From positions 2,046,001 through 2,110,000 of the forward strand of contig NZ_CP014571.1 in NCBI RefSeq assembly GCF_017357425.1: a stretch of DNA of 64,000 bases, written 5' to 3'. Positions 36,233-45,107 of this stretch are shown in pieces. The notes beneath the pieces are model-generated. The model was not told where the DNA came from and did no database searches. It was given only the letters and a program-made list of their open reading frames with translations. Position 1 is the stretch's first letter; each line of letters starts with the position of its first letter. This DNA is from Arthrobacter sp. D5-1. GTDB taxonomy: Bacteria > Actinomycetota > Actinomycetes > Actinomycetales > Micrococcaceae. Both the position numbers and the translations under genes were made by a program.

Positions 36233-36268
36233 TCCGGACGGACCGAACCCATGGCCGGCCCGTCCGGA
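36233..36268 (-). terminator. Hairpin after msrB
   Basis: 9-bp stem TCCGGACGG/CCGTCCGGA (36233-36241 with 36260-36268) with a loop containing GGCCGGCC, 4 nt past the msrB stop on the minus strand. Confidence 0.5.
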
Positions 36269-36272
36269 CCCG

Positions 36273-36731
36273 TCAGCTCTCTTCCGGGTTGACCAGGCGG
36301 AGCGAGATGGAGTTGATGCAGAACCGCTGGTCCGTAGGGGTGCCGTAGCCCTCGCCCTCGAAGACGTGCCCCAAATGCGAATCACAGGTGGCGCAACGGA
36401 CCTCCACCCGGTCCATGCCCATGGTGCGGTCATGAAGATAGCGGACCGTGCCTTCAGCCAAGGGAGCCCAGAACGACGGCCAGCCGCAATGGGAATCGAA
36501 CTTCTCCTTGCTGGTAAACAGCTGGCTGCCACAAGCACGGCACTGATAGACGCCCTCTGTGTGGGTGTCCCAGTACTCGCCGGTGTACGGCCGCTCCGTT
36601 CCCGCCTGCCGCAGAACGCGGTATTCCTCGGGGGTCAACTCCTCGCGCCACTGGGCATCAGTTTTCTCCGCAGGCGCAGAAGTTGTCTTGCTTGTGTTCT
36701 CAGGAGTGTTCATGTCTTGTGCAACGCTCAC
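36273..36731 (-). CDS. msrB: Peptide-methionine (R)-S-oxide reductase MsrB
   Basis: 152 aa. Zinc-binding CxxC pairs in YQCRACGSQ and RCATCDSHLGH. The conserved SHCGWPSFW and the catalytic Cys in QRFCINSISLRL are present. It reduces methionine-R-sulfoxide in proteins using thioredoxin. The GTG at 36731 overlaps the preceding gene's stop by 4 nt. An ATG six codons in (36713) is a possible alternative, since the first ~28 residues are not conserved. Co-transcribed with the upstream hypothetical gene. Confidence 0.94.
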   Translation of the reverse strand: MSVAQDMNTPENTSKTTSAPAEKTDAQWREELTPEEYRVLRQAGTERPYTGEYWDTHTEGVYQCRACGSQLFTSKEKFDSHCGWPSFWAPLAEGTVRYLHDRTMGMDRVEVRCATCDSHLGHVFEGEGYGTPTDQRFCINSISLRLVNPEES

Positions 36732-37219
36732 GAGTCGCCGATAAATCCCGAACCCGCGTACAGATGGAGGACAGGAAGTCCCAATTGATCCTGCGCTTTG
36801 TTGGCCCAGTCGGTGTGGAACGTATCGGCGATGGCATGGGGGCGCGTGACCACTACGGCCTGCGCGGCATCGAGCGCACGCACTTTGGACACCAAGCCGG
36901 CCACGGCACCGCCGTCGACGACTTCACCCGTGACGCCGCCACCCAAACCGGCCAACGCCGCCAGGGAGGCCGTCAACGTCTCCGACGCTTCAGCACGCTC
37001 CGCCGCCGGATCCGGTGACTGCGCTGTAAGTTCGCGGAACGCCTTGGCGATCTCCAGCAACGAAAGATTCTCCAGGAAGTCCACCAGGAGATGTCGCTCG
37101 GTGTTGGCGGGAACCAGGACAACGAGGGGCGCGTCGCTGCCATCCACCAGTTTGGCGATGTTAACGCGGTCGTCGGGGCCAAGGGGCTCTTCAGTCAAGA
37201 TGACTATGGGATCACTCAT
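36728..37219 (-). CDS. Hypothetical protein, alpha/beta fold (unknown)
   Basis: 163 aa; family not recognised. It opens with a strand-loop SDPIVILTEEPLGPDDRVNI and a second strand APLVVLVPANTERHLLVDFL, then a helix, an Ala/Glu-rich linker and a C-terminal half with a further Rossmann-like strand AAQAVVVTRPHAIADTFHTDW and GLPVLHLYAGSGF. No catalytic residues are obvious. It is translationally coupled to msrB by a 4-nt overlap, so a link to oxidative damage repair is possible but unproven. Divergent from the alpha/beta hydrolase. Confidence 0.8.
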   Translation of the reverse strand: MSDPIVILTEEPLGPDDRVNIAKLVDGSDAPLVVLVPANTERHLLVDFLENLSLLEIAKAFRELTAQSPDPAAERAEASETLTASLAALAGLGGGVTGEVVDGGAVAGLVSKVRALDAAQAVVVTRPHAIADTFHTDWANKAQDQLGLPVLHLYAGSGFIGDS

Positions 37220-37339
37220 GGCTACAGCGTAGTCCCGCATAACCTGAGTCCGCAGGCTTTGGTACCGAATCAGGGTGCAGGTGCGCCGCGCGGCCCGCAC
37301 CTGCACCCGGCGTGGCCAGGAAGCGGCAACAATGGAGGC

Positions 37340-38662
37340 ATGGCATCGACACACGGGTCAGCGGGCGACGCTGCAGAGAACAAAATGTCCCTCCGTACCA
37401 AATGGGCCATAGGCGGCTTCCTCGCGGGCGGCACCCTCGCAGGCCTGCTCGGCGCCGGGTCCTCTGCGCTCGCCGTCTACTTTGCACGGCGCGTCATCAC
37501 CCCGGCGGCCCGCCATGAGGACCAGGAGGTCCTGGCAGTCATCCGGGACGACAAGGGGCTCCAGGTCATCCTCGCGGCTACCCCGGACACCACCATCGAC
37601 GGCGTGTTCAGTCTCTTCTTCGCCGGCGGTCAAGGACACGCGCGGATTGGCCGGATCGTGTCCTACTCCCCGGCCGAGCAGACTGTCCTCCGCGAGGTTG
37701 AAGAGGTCTACAGTGGCAATCTGGCAGAGGCCCGCCGTGGCTGGTGGAGCGGCGCTACCTACCCGGACCCGGCGTCGATCGGCCTTGCGGCCGAGGATGT
37801 GGAGATAAAGGTCGACGGCGGGCTGGCGCCGGCATGGTTGATCCGCGCTGATGCTTCCGCGGCAGCGCCGGTCTGGGCAATTATGGTGCACGGGCGTGGC
37901 GCCACGCGGCTTGAGGGCCTCCGGGCTGTGCGTACGGCGCGGAGCCTGGGGCTGGACAGCCTGCTCATCTCCTACCGCAACGACGGCCTGGCCCCTTCAG
38001 CCCTCGATGGGCGCTACGGCCTGGGATCCACTGAATGGCGGGACGTGGAGGCTGCCATTGATTACGCCTTGGAGCATGGGGCCGGGGAGGTCGTGCTGTT
38101 CGGGTGGTCCATGGGCGGAGCGATCAGCCTGCAGACAGCCGATCTCTCCAGGCACCGCCACCTCATCCGGGCCTTGGTGCTGGATGCCCCCGTCATCAAC
38201 TGGGTCAATGTCATGGCCCACCATGCCCAAATGAACAGGATTCCCTACACCGTGGGGCGTTATGGCCAGTTGATGCTGGGTCATCCGCTGGGGCGCAGGC
38301 TGACCGGCCTCGCGGCTCCCGTTGACCTCAAGGCCATGGATTGGGAAGCCCGCGCCATTGAGCTGCGGACCCCCACGCTGTTGATCCACAGCGTCGACGA
38401 CGACTACGTTCCGTTCGGCCCGTCCGCCAGCCTCGCCGAGAAGAACCCGGAAATGGTGACCTTTGAGCCCTTCAACGGTGCGCGGCACACCAAGGAATGG
38501 AACGTGGACCCGGAACGGTGGGAACGCGTAGTGCACGCATGGCTGCAGCGGGAATTGGCTCCACGGAACAACCCGGGACAGCCGGTGGCTGCAGGTCCGG
38601 AGGATGGTGCAGGCTCAGTGGGTGGTGCAGGACTGACTGGCGCTTCTGGCCAGACTGGCTAA
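37340..38662 (+). CDS. Alpha/beta hydrolase with N-terminal membrane anchor
   Basis: 440 aa. A single hydrophobic helix (~res 22-50, GGFLAGGTLAGLLGAGSSALAV) anchors it. After a ~170-residue variable region comes an alpha/beta hydrolase fold: oxyanion strand WAIMVHGRGATRLEG, nucleophile elbow FGWSMGGAIS (GxSxG), Asp in LLIHSVDDDYVP and His in NGARHTKEWN. A Gly/Ala-rich tail ends it. It is probably an esterase or peptidase-like hydrolase of unknown substrate. Ribosome site tggagg before the ATG. Ends 4 nt inside the convergent ybaK gene. Confidence 0.87.
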   Translation: MASTHGSAGDAAENKMSLRTKWAIGGFLAGGTLAGLLGAGSSALAVYFARRVITPAARHEDQEVLAVIRDDKGLQVILAATPDTTIDGVFSLFFAGGQGHARIGRIVSYSPAEQTVLREVEEVYSGNLAEARRGWWSGATYPDPASIGLAAEDVEIKVDGGLAPAWLIRADASAAAPVWAIMVHGRGATRLEGLRAVRTARSLGLDSLLISYRNDGLAPSALDGRYGLGSTEWRDVEAAIDYALEHGAGEVVLFGWSMGGAISLQTADLSRHRHLIRALVLDAPVINWVNVMAHHAQMNRIPYTVGRYGQLMLGHPLGRRLTGLAAPVDLKAMDWEARAIELRTPTLLIHSVDDDYVPFGPSASLAEKNPEMVTFEPFNGARHTKEWNVDPERWERVVHAWLQRELAPRNNPGQPVAAGPEDGAGSVGGAGLTGASGQTG

Positions 38663-39177
38663 GGCCGACGCCTGGTATCAGCTGGCGGGGAGGTGCCGAT
38701 GGCCGCAACGGCTGCCTGTGTCAACCGGATGAGGTCCGCGGGAGCGAGTTCGATGTCCAGTCCGCGGCGGCCACCGGAGACCAGGATGGCGTCAAAGCCC
38801 AGCGCTGATTCGTCCAGGACCGTGGGGGAGGGCTGGCGCTGTCCCACGGGCGATATCCCGCCCAGCACGTAACCGGTGCGGCGCTCAGCGGCCTTGGGAT
38901 CGGCCATGGCCGCTTTCTTCGCTCCCAACGCCGCAGCAACCGACTTCAGGTCCAGGTTTCCGGACACAGGGACAACGGCTACCGCCAGGCGGCCTTCGAC
39001 CTCCACCATGAGTGTCTTGAAGACCCTCTCCGGCTCGATGCCCAGGACCTCCGCGGCTTCCATGCCGTAGCTGGGCGCGGCTGGATCATGGGCGTACGGG
39101 TGAAGCACAAAAGAAACGCCGGCCGCAGCAAGAGCTGCAGTAGCCGGCGTTCCCTGTGAAGCCATTTTTTTGGCCAT
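38659..39177 (-). CDS. ybaK: Cys-tRNA(Pro)/Cys-tRNA(Cys) deacylase YbaK
   Basis: 172 aa, full YbaK/EbsC fold. The N-terminal TPATAALAAAGVSFVLHPYAHD and GMEAAEVLGIEPERVFKTLM match, as do VPVSGNLDLKSVAAALGAKKAAM with the substrate-site Lys and the late TGYVLGGISPVGQRQ and GFDAILVSGGRRGLDIELAP. It hydrolyses mischarged Cys-tRNA(Pro). Same strand as sufE and the sulfurtransferase, 35 nt after sufE, so these three sulfur-linked genes may be one unit. Confidence 0.92.
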   Translation of the reverse strand: MAKKMASQGTPATAALAAAGVSFVLHPYAHDPAAPSYGMEAAEVLGIEPERVFKTLMVEVEGRLAVAVVPVSGNLDLKSVAAALGAKKAAMADPKAAERRTGYVLGGISPVGQRQPSPTVLDESALGFDAILVSGGRRGLDIELAPADLIRLTQAAVAAIGTSPPADTRRRP

Positions 39178-39212
39178 ACCGTCTGGTGGCGCCTTTCGGT
39201 GTCCTGGCGGGC

Positions 39213-39671
39213 TCAGTGCTCCAGCCGGCTGGCGGCTGCAACTTTGCGCTTGATGCGGCCGAGCATGGCCGTCATTCCCCGCATACGCAGGGGAGTAATG
39301 GCCCGCGTCAGGCCCAGCAGTTCGGGCATGTCGTCCGGAACAGCAAGGATCTCTTCGGCGGTAAGTCCGTCGAGTCCCTCGTGCAGGACACCGGCGAAGC
39401 CGCGGGTGGTCGGCGCCTCCTGGGGAGCCTTGAAGAAGAGCCGGTACTTGCGGGCACCGTCAGGATTCTTCTCCGACTCGATCGTGAGGAACAGCGGGGA
39501 CTGGCATTCCACAACCTGCTCCAGCAACTCAGGGTGGTCCTTCAGGCGCTCTGGAAGCTCCGGAAGGCCCCTGGAGAACTCAAGCAGGAGCTGCAGACGG
39601 TCAGGCTCCGTCAGTGCCTGGAAGTCATCGACGATTTCCGCCAGCGCGGTGGGCAAAGTGTACGTACTCAT
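39213..39671 (-). CDS. sufE: SufE-family cysteine desulfuration protein
   Basis: 152 aa. SufE fold: ALAEIVDDFQALTEPDRLQLLLEF at the start, the sulfur-accepting Cys in VVECQSPLFLTIES (about res 56), and EEILAVPDDMPELLGL with the terminal R-x-x-G-M-x-A-M-L. It takes persulfide sulfur from a SufS-type desulfurase for iron-sulfur assembly. The ATG (MSTYTLP) was preferred over an in-frame upstream start six codons earlier. 88 nt from the sulfurtransferase upstream of it. Confidence 0.92.
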   Translation of the reverse strand: MSTYTLPTALAEIVDDFQALTEPDRLQLLLEFSRGLPELPERLKDHPELLEQVVECQSPLFLTIESEKNPDGARKYRLFFKAPQEAPTTRGFAGVLHEGLDGLTAEEILAVPDDMPELLGLTRAITPLRMRGMTAMLGRIKRKVAAASRLEH

Positions 39672-39678
39672 CTCTTCC

Positions 39679-39684
39679 AGCTTA
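39679..39684 (-). promoter_or_regulatory. -10 hexamer TAAGCT before sufE
   Basis: TAAGCT on the minus strand lies 7 nt before the sufE ATG; the intervening GGAAGAG also looks like a ribosome site set slightly too close. It suggests sufE can be transcribed separately from the sulfurtransferase gene. Confidence 0.35.
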
Positions 39685-39759
39685 CGCACAACCGCGGCGA
39701 TTGCGCTCTGTATGCCGCAACACTACGGGCCTCCGGACGGTGGCGGATTCACGCGACGA

Positions 39760-40686
39760 CTAGTTGCGTGCGAAGGCGGCTGGAACGGAACCGCGCTCTG
39801 CACCCTTGACGATGGGAACACGAACGGCATTGCCCCACTCTGTCCAGGAGCCGTCATAGTTGCGCACGGTATCGAAGCCCAGCAGGTACTTGAGCGCAAA
39901 CCAGGTGTGGCTTGAGCGTTCGCCGATCCGGCAGTAGGCCACGACGTCGTCGCCGGCCGCCAGCCCGGCCTCACCCAGGTACAGGGCTTCGAGTTCTTCG
40001 CGGCTGCGGTAGGTGCCGTCCTCTGCAGCGGCCCGGGCCCAGGGAATGGATGCGGCCGTAGGGATGTGGCCGCCACGGAGTGCGCCCTCTTCGGGGTAGG
40101 CAGGCATGTGGGTGCGCTGTCCCGTGTATTCCTCGGGGGAGCGGACGTCGATCAGGGGGTTTCCCAGGTGTGCGAGGACATCTTCCTTGAAAGCGCGGAT
40201 GGGAGCGTCGTTGCGCTCTACTTCCGGGTAGTCGCCGACTACGGGCTGTGAAGTTTCGGTGGTCAGTTCGCGGCCTTCGGCGATCCATTTGTCGCGGCCG
40301 CCATCCAGGAGGCGGACGTCTTCGTGGCCGAAGAGAGTGAAAACCCAGAGGGCGTAGGCAGCCCACCAGTTGGACTTGTCGCCGTAGATGACAACCGTGC
40401 TGTCGCGGGAGATTCCCTTTGATGATGCGAGGGCAGCGAAAGCAGCGCCGTCGACGTAGTCGCGGGTGACCTCATCGTTCAAATCGGTGTGCCAGTCGAT
40501 CTTTACGGCTCCCGGGATGTGGCCGGTCTCGTACAGGAGGACGTCCTCATCGGACTCAACCACTACCAGTTTGCCGTCGGCAACAGCGCCGTCGGCAAGC
40601 GCGGATGCGAGCCATTCGGTGGAAACAAGGCGTTCGGGGTTCGCGTACGACGCGAACTTTTCGTTCTGTTCAACGGGGTAGGACAT
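39760..40686 (-). CDS. sseA: Sulfurtransferase with two rhodanese domains (SseA type)
   Basis: 308 aa. The N-terminal inactive rhodanese domain ([23 protein letters not shown], then [16 protein letters not shown]) is followed by a catalytic domain (from ~165) with [20 protein letters not shown] and active-site Cys in [17 protein letters not shown]. The CRIGER loop indicates thiosulfate/3-mercaptopyruvate sulfurtransferase activity. Neighbouring sufE suggests supply of persulfide sulfur. Divergent from zapE. Confidence 0.92.
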   Translation of the reverse strand: MSYPVEQNEKFASYANPERLVSTEWLASALADGAVADGKLVVVESDEDVLLYETGHIPGAVKIDWHTDLNDEVTRDYVDGAAFAALASSKGISRDSTVVIYGDKSNWWAAYALWVFTLFGHEDVRLLDGGRDKWIAEGRELTTETSQPVVGDYPEVERNDAPIRAFKEDVLAHLGNPLIDVRSPEEYTGQRTHMPAYPEEGALRGGHIPTAASIPWARAAAEDGTYRSREELEALYLGEAGLAAGDDVVAYCRIGERSSHTWFALKYLLGFDTVRNYDGSWTEWGNAVRVPIVKGAERGSVPAAFARN

Positions 40687-40895
40687 GGTGATGGCCTTTC
40701 ACTGACAACGGACGGAAGCCTGGCCGTGGGGAGTGGTGCAGGTGCCGGCCCGGCTGCTTCCAACACTAACCACGGGGCGGCAGGAATGCTTCCCTGCGGT
40801 CACACGGTGAAACATGGGCTTGGTCACGTGTCCCGCCGGGGCCGCCGGAAGCCGGTATTCTTGCTGGGGACGTAATACCGAAGGAACGGACCACC

Positions 40896-41936
40896 GTGGT
40901 ACAGATCGAACAACTGGCTGCCCGCACGCCGGCAGTCTCCGTGGAGGAGCTCCTCAAGGGCTTCTACCCCTCTCCGCGATTCGGAGAGGTATCGTTCGAC
41001 AGCTACCGTCCCGACCCCTCGCAGCCGAGCCAGGCCAATGCCGTGAAGCTCCTCTCGGCCTTCGCCGACGGAGTGGCATCCGAAGACAACGGCGGCTTGT
41101 TCAAGAAGCTCTTCGCCAAGAAGGCGCCGGCCACCAGAGCAGGAATCTACCTTGACGGCGGCTTTGGCGTCGGCAAGACCCACCTCCTGGCCTCGTTGTG
41201 GCACAGGTCGCCCGGACCCAAGGCCTTCGGTACGTTCGTTGAATACACCAACCTGGTGGGTGCGCTTTCATTCCGCAAGACCGTGGAGGCGCTGAGCAGC
41301 TACAAGCTGGTCTGCATCGACGAATTTGAACTGGATGACCCCGGCGATACCGTGTTGATGTCCCGCCTGATGCGTGAACTGGCCGACGCCGGCGTCAAGC
41401 TCGCGGCCACGTCCAACACCCTGCCCGGCTCGCTGGGCGAGGGCCGCTTTGCCGCCGTCGATTTCCAACGCGAGATCCAGGTTCTCGCGGACCAGTTCGA
41501 TGTTGTCAGGATCGACGGCGAGGACTTCCGGCACCGTGGATTGCCCGCTGCTCCGGCGCCGCTGAAGACCGAAGAGCTCAAACACCGTATGAAGGCCGAA
41601 TTCGCCGGCAGGACCGTGGCGGTGGATGACTTCCGCACGCTGGTCAATCACCTGGCTGCGGTTCACCCCAGCCGTTACCGTCAACTCATCTCCGGCGTTG
41701 AAGCCGTGGTGTGGAGCGACGTCGAAACCATCACGGAGCAGGCAGTAGCCCTTCGCTTCGTAGTGCTGGCGGACAGGCTTTATGACAAAGATGTGCCCAT
41801 CCTGGCCAGCGGCGTCCCCTTCGACAAACTCTTTACCGAAGAGATGATGACCGGCGGTTACACCAAGAAGTACTTCCGGGCTGTCTCCCGGCTGACCGCT
41901 CTTGCCCGTGAGGCGCAAAACCACGAACCCGCCTGA
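40896..41936 (+). CDS. zapE: Cell division ATPase ZapE (AFG1/LACE1 family)
   Basis: 346 aa from GTG with gaaggaa upstream. AAA-like P-loop ATPase: Walker A GGFGVGKTHLLASLW (about res 85-99), Walker B LVCIDEFELDDPGDT, sensor ATSNTLPGSLGEGRF, and the late FVVLADRLYDKDVPILASGV. ZapE destabilises FtsZ rings in E. coli; eukaryotic AFG1 acts in mitochondrial protein quality control. It begins FYPSPRFGEVSF, a family signature. Ends one base from the convergent benE end. Confidence 0.92.
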   Translation: MVQIEQLAARTPAVSVEELLKGFYPSPRFGEVSFDSYRPDPSQPSQANAVKLLSAFADGVASEDNGGLFKKLFAKKAPATRAGIYLDGGFGVGKTHLLASLWHRSPGPKAFGTFVEYTNLVGALSFRKTVEALSSYKLVCIDEFELDDPGDTVLMSRLMRELADAGVKLAATSNTLPGSLGEGRFAAVDFQREIQVLADQFDVVRIDGEDFRHRGLPAAPAPLKTEELKHRMKAEFAGRTVAVDDFRTLVNHLAAVHPSRYRQLISGVEAVVWSDVETITEQAVALRFVVLADRLYDKDVPILASGVPFDKLFTEEMMTGGYTKKYFRAVSRLTALAREAQNHEPA

Positions 41937-41937
41937 T

Positions 41938-43155
41938 TCACGCTTTCTGAACAGGCTCGCGGCTCTTGAGCATCCAGCGCACCAGGATGCCTCCGGCCAG
42001 CGCCCAGAACGCAGCGCCAACCCCGGCAAAGCTGAGGCCAGACGCTGCCAACAGGAAAGTGATGCAAGCCGGAATGCGTTCCTCCGCTACAGCCAGCGCT
42101 GAGGAAATGGAGGCGGCCAGGGTCCCCAGGAGTGCCAGGCCGGCGACGGCTTCCAGGAGTCCTGGCGGGGCTGCGGCCACCAACGTCACCAGCGCCGCGG
42201 ACGCCGCGGCCAGGACAAGGTAGGCCAGTCCGGAAACGAACGCTGCGATCCAACGCCTGCCATGGTCCTTGCCTGCTTCCTCTCCCGCCGCCAGCGCTGC
42301 GCTGAGCGCCGCGAGGTTTATCGCGTGTCCGCCGAAGGGTGCACCGGCAAGAGTGCCCGCGCCGGTGACCAGCATCGAGGGGCGCCATGGAGTGGTGTAC
42401 CCGAACGACTTCAGGACTGCGACGCCTGGAATGTTTTGCGATGCCATGGTGACGATGAACAAGGGTAATGCCAGCCCTACGGCAGCCTCTAGGGAGAAGG
42501 CCGGAGTTGTCCACTCAAGCCTTGGCACGAGGCTGTGAAGGGGTACCTGGACTCCGTTGGAGACTATGTGGATCCCGATGACGGCGAGGGCAACCAGCAA
42601 CGATGCCGGGACAGACCAACGCGGTGCGAACTTCATCAGCACAACCCAGCACAAGATCACCGGAGCAACGAGGAGCGGTGCCGAGCCCAACGACTTGAAG
42701 GGCGCCAGGCACAGGGGAAGCAGGACCCCGGCAAGCATGGCTTGCGCCAGCGCAGTAGGGATCCTGGCCATGAGGCGCCCCAACACCGGCAACAATCCCG
42801 TCAGGACGATCAGTACCCCGACCATCAGGAACGCGCCCACGGCAGCCGGCCAGCCGCCGTCGACCGTTCCAGCGGAGGCGAGCAGCGCTGCCCCGGGTGT
42901 TGACCACGCGAGCGTGACCGGCATCCTGGACCGCCAGGACAGCCACAGGATCCCGAGGCCGAAGGTCAGGGTGAGTGCCAGTAAACCGCTGGATGCCTGG
43001 GCCTGATTGGCCCCCACAGCTTGAAGACCTGCCAGGACTACTGCGAACGATGAAGTAAAGCCAACCAACGCTGTCACAATGCCGGCGGTGATCGGCGGGC
43101 CCAGTGTGTCCCGGCTGACATGGTTATGAGTGGTGGGCGGGGAGACAGAACGCAT
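41938..43155 (-). CDS. benE: BenE-family benzoate/H+ symporter-like transporter
   Basis: 405 aa, about 12 membrane helices. BenE pattern: start VSRDTLGPPITAGIVTALVGFTSSFAVV, a GANQAQASSGLLAL block, and TPGAALLASAG plus FGGHAINLAALSAALAAGEEA, the conserved intramembrane GGHxxNLAA motif. It imports benzoate or another aromatic acid with protons. No benzoate catabolic gene lies nearby, so the substrate is unproven. The ATG at 43155 was preferred over an in-frame TTG three codons upstream. Confidence 0.88.
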   Translation of the reverse strand: MRSVSPPTTHNHVSRDTLGPPITAGIVTALVGFTSSFAVVLAGLQAVGANQAQASSGLLALTLTFGLGILWLSWRSRMPVTLAWSTPGAALLASAGTVDGGWPAAVGAFLMVGVLIVLTGLLPVLGRLMARIPTALAQAMLAGVLLPLCLAPFKSLGSAPLLVAPVILCWVVLMKFAPRWSVPASLLVALAVIGIHIVSNGVQVPLHSLVPRLEWTTPAFSLEAAVGLALPLFIVTMASQNIPGVAVLKSFGYTTPWRPSMLVTGAGTLAGAPFGGHAINLAALSAALAAGEEAGKDHGRRWIAAFVSGLAYLVLAAASAALVTLVAAAPPGLLEAVAGLALLGTLAASISSALAVAEERIPACITFLLAASGLSFAGVGAAFWALAGGILVRWMLKSREPVQKA

Positions 43156-43204
43156 GAAGTCCAACGTACCCGAACAGCGGTCGGACGCCCTGTCGGTTAA
43201 ACGC

Positions 43205-43248
43205 CAAGGGCACCGGTGGCGCCTCTCGGCGGGACCGGTGCCCCCTTG
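43205..43248 (-). terminator. Terminator after the Rv0909-like gene
   Basis: 10-bp perfect stem GGGCACCGGT/ACCGGTGCCC (43208-43217 with 43234-43243), extended by AA/TT, 28 nt past the small gene's stop on the minus strand and before benE. Confidence 0.55.
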
Positions 43249-43275
43249 ACGTATCTGGTACGGCGGCTCAGGCAG

Positions 43276-43503
43276 CTACGGCTGCTTCGGCTCATCCGTG
43301 ACGGGAGCCTGTCCAGGCTTTCCGTCGTTCTTGGCCACGAAGTCGGAAGCGGCATTCTGGACCTTGTCGACGTGGCCGGCATACTTGCCGCCCGTCTTAT
43401 TGTCCACAAAATCCCCGGCCTTTTCGATGCCATTCTTGATGGCTTCTTCGTTGCCTTGAATGAGACCCTGAGCCTTGCCCTTCAGGTCGTCAATTAAACC
43501 CAC
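43276..43503 (-). CDS. Rv0909-family putative antitoxin-like protein
   Basis: 75 aa from GTG with gggaggtg upstream. It starts GLIDDLKGKAQGLIQGNEEA and contains KAGDFVDNKTGGKYAGHVDKV, the hallmark of the Rv0909 (MT0933) family annotated as antitoxins. The tail is Pro/Asp-rich. In M. tuberculosis Rv0909 is paired with an SRPBCC-fold toxin (Rv0910). No such partner lies next to it here: its neighbours are a BenE transporter and an amino-acid permease. A general stress or protein-binding role is an alternative. Confidence 0.82.
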   Translation of the reverse strand: MGLIDDLKGKAQGLIQGNEEAIKNGIEKAGDFVDNKTGGKYAGHVDKVQNAASDFVAKNDGKPGQAPVTDEPKQP

Positions 43504-43604
43504 GGGCACCTCCCTTCCATCGCGGAGCCAGTTCGCTCCTCCGCGTCCGACCCTAACACCACTTGACAGGGGTGCCAAGGGTTGCGGATGACGCTGTGGA
43601 CAAA

Positions 43605-45059
43605 CTACGCCAATGGCTTACTTTCCACCTTGTGGCGCGGGCTGTCCGGGTTCATCAGTGAGTGCCTGCGACCGTACGCGAAGTAGATCACCAGGCCGAT
43701 GACCAGCCACACTCCAAACCGGGCCCAGGTTTCCCAATGCAGTTGGAACATCAGGAACGCGGAGGCCAGGACGCCGAAGGCAGGGACGATCGGCATGAGC
43801 GGCAACCGGAACGTCCTCGGAGCATTTGGCTTGGTGTATCGGAAAACAATTACTGAAACGCAGACCACCACGAAGGCGGCCAGGATGCCGATGTTGGTGA
43901 GGTCGGCTACTTCTTTGATGGGGAAAACGCCGGCGAGGAAGGCCGAAGCAACGCCGGCGATCCACGTCACGCGCTGTGGCGTGCCGTGCCGGTCAGTCTT
44001 GGCGAACCAACCGGGCAGCAGGCCGTCGCGGCTCATGGAGAACCACACGCGCGTGACGCCCAACAGGAAGGTCAGCATGACGGTCAGGATGGAAAGCACC
44101 GCGAACACCGAGATGATGGTGGCAATGACGGGCAGTCCAACCCCCTGGAACGCCGACGCGAAGCCGGCCGTGGGGTTGATGTCCTTGTAGTTCTGCATAC
44201 CGGTCAGGACCAGCGTGGCAGCTACGTACAAAAGCATGGCGATGATCAAGGACAAGATAATGGCCTTGGGCATGTGCTTCTTGCCGTCCTTCGCCTCTTC
44301 GGCCGCCGTGCTCATTGCGTCATAGCCGAAGACTGCGAAGAAGACGGTTGCGGCGCCGGCGATAACCGGACCGAAGCCGCTGGGCATGAACGGGTTGTAG
44401 TTCTCGGCGTTGACGTAGAAAATACCGAGTCCGATGATGAACAGGATCAGGATGACCTTGATGGCCACCGCTACCAGTTCGAACCGGCCAAAGGCCTTGG
44501 TTCCACGGCTCAGGATCCACGTGACCAACAGGCAGACCAAGATCGCCGGGAGGTTGATGAGGCCGCCCTTGCCCTCGTCGGCAGTGGACGTCATCCACGT
44601 TGGCATGTGGATTCCGATGCCGGAGAGGAACGCATCGAAGTAACCGGAGATGCCGATGGCCACCACAGCCACGATCGCGATGTATTCCAGCAGCAGATCC
44701 CAGCCGATGAACCAGCCAATGATCTCGCCGAGGGCCACGTAGCCGTAGGTGTAAGCCGAGCCGGCGCGTGGGATCATTCCAGCGAATTCGGCGTAGGACA
44801 GCGCGGCGGCGCCGGATGCCAAGCCGGCGATCAGGAAGGAAATCAGAACTGCGGGGCCTACGCCCGGAGTTCCCTCGCTCCCGTGGGCTACAAGGCCGGC
44901 GAGGGAGAAGATCCCGACGCCGATAATTCCGCCGACGCCGATGGCCGTCAGCTGCCAGAGGCCCAGACTTTTGAATAGTCCGCTGTGCTTGTTTTCTTCC
45001 TCAATGTCGTCGATCGGCTTGCGCCTCAGGACGGACTTGGAAGCCGTCTGTTGATTCAT
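43605..45059 (-). CDS. APC-family (cationic) amino-acid permease
   Basis: 484 aa, 12 to 13 membrane helices. It begins with a polar segment (KSVLRRKPIDDIEEENKHSG), then the APC core GVGGIIGVGIFSLAGLVAHG (substrate loop), LSYAEFAGMIPRAGSAYTYGYVALGE, FFAVFGYDAMSTAAEEAKDGKKHMPKAI and TDRHGTPQRVTWIAGV. Helix count and the EEAKDGKKxMPKAI block match cationic amino-acid transporters of the YfnA/CAT type. It has its own promoter with a palindrome in the spacer. 101 nt after the antitoxin-like gene's start. Confidence 0.9.
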   Translation of the reverse strand: MNQQTASKSVLRRKPIDDIEEENKHSGLFKSLGLWQLTAIGVGGIIGVGIFSLAGLVAHGSEGTPGVGPAVLISFLIAGLASGAAALSYAEFAGMIPRAGSAYTYGYVALGEIIGWFIGWDLLLEYIAIVAVVAIGISGYFDAFLSGIGIHMPTWMTSTADEGKGGLINLPAILVCLLVTWILSRGTKAFGRFELVAVAIKVILILFIIGLGIFYVNAENYNPFMPSGFGPVIAGAATVFFAVFGYDAMSTAAEEAKDGKKHMPKAIILSLIIAMLLYVAATLVLTGMQNYKDINPTAGFASAFQGVGLPVIATIISVFAVLSILTVMLTFLLGVTRVWFSMSRDGLLPGWFAKTDRHGTPQRVTWIAGVASAFLAGVFPIKEVADLTNIGILAAFVVVCVSVIVFRYTKPNAPRTFRLPLMPIVPAFGVLASAFLMFQLHWETWARFGVWLVIGLVIYFAYGRRHSLMNPDSPRHKVESKPLA

Positions 45060-45107
45060 GGGGGTACTCCTGCCAGTTGGCGTGGAACGGTGATGAGCTC
45101 GCAGTAC

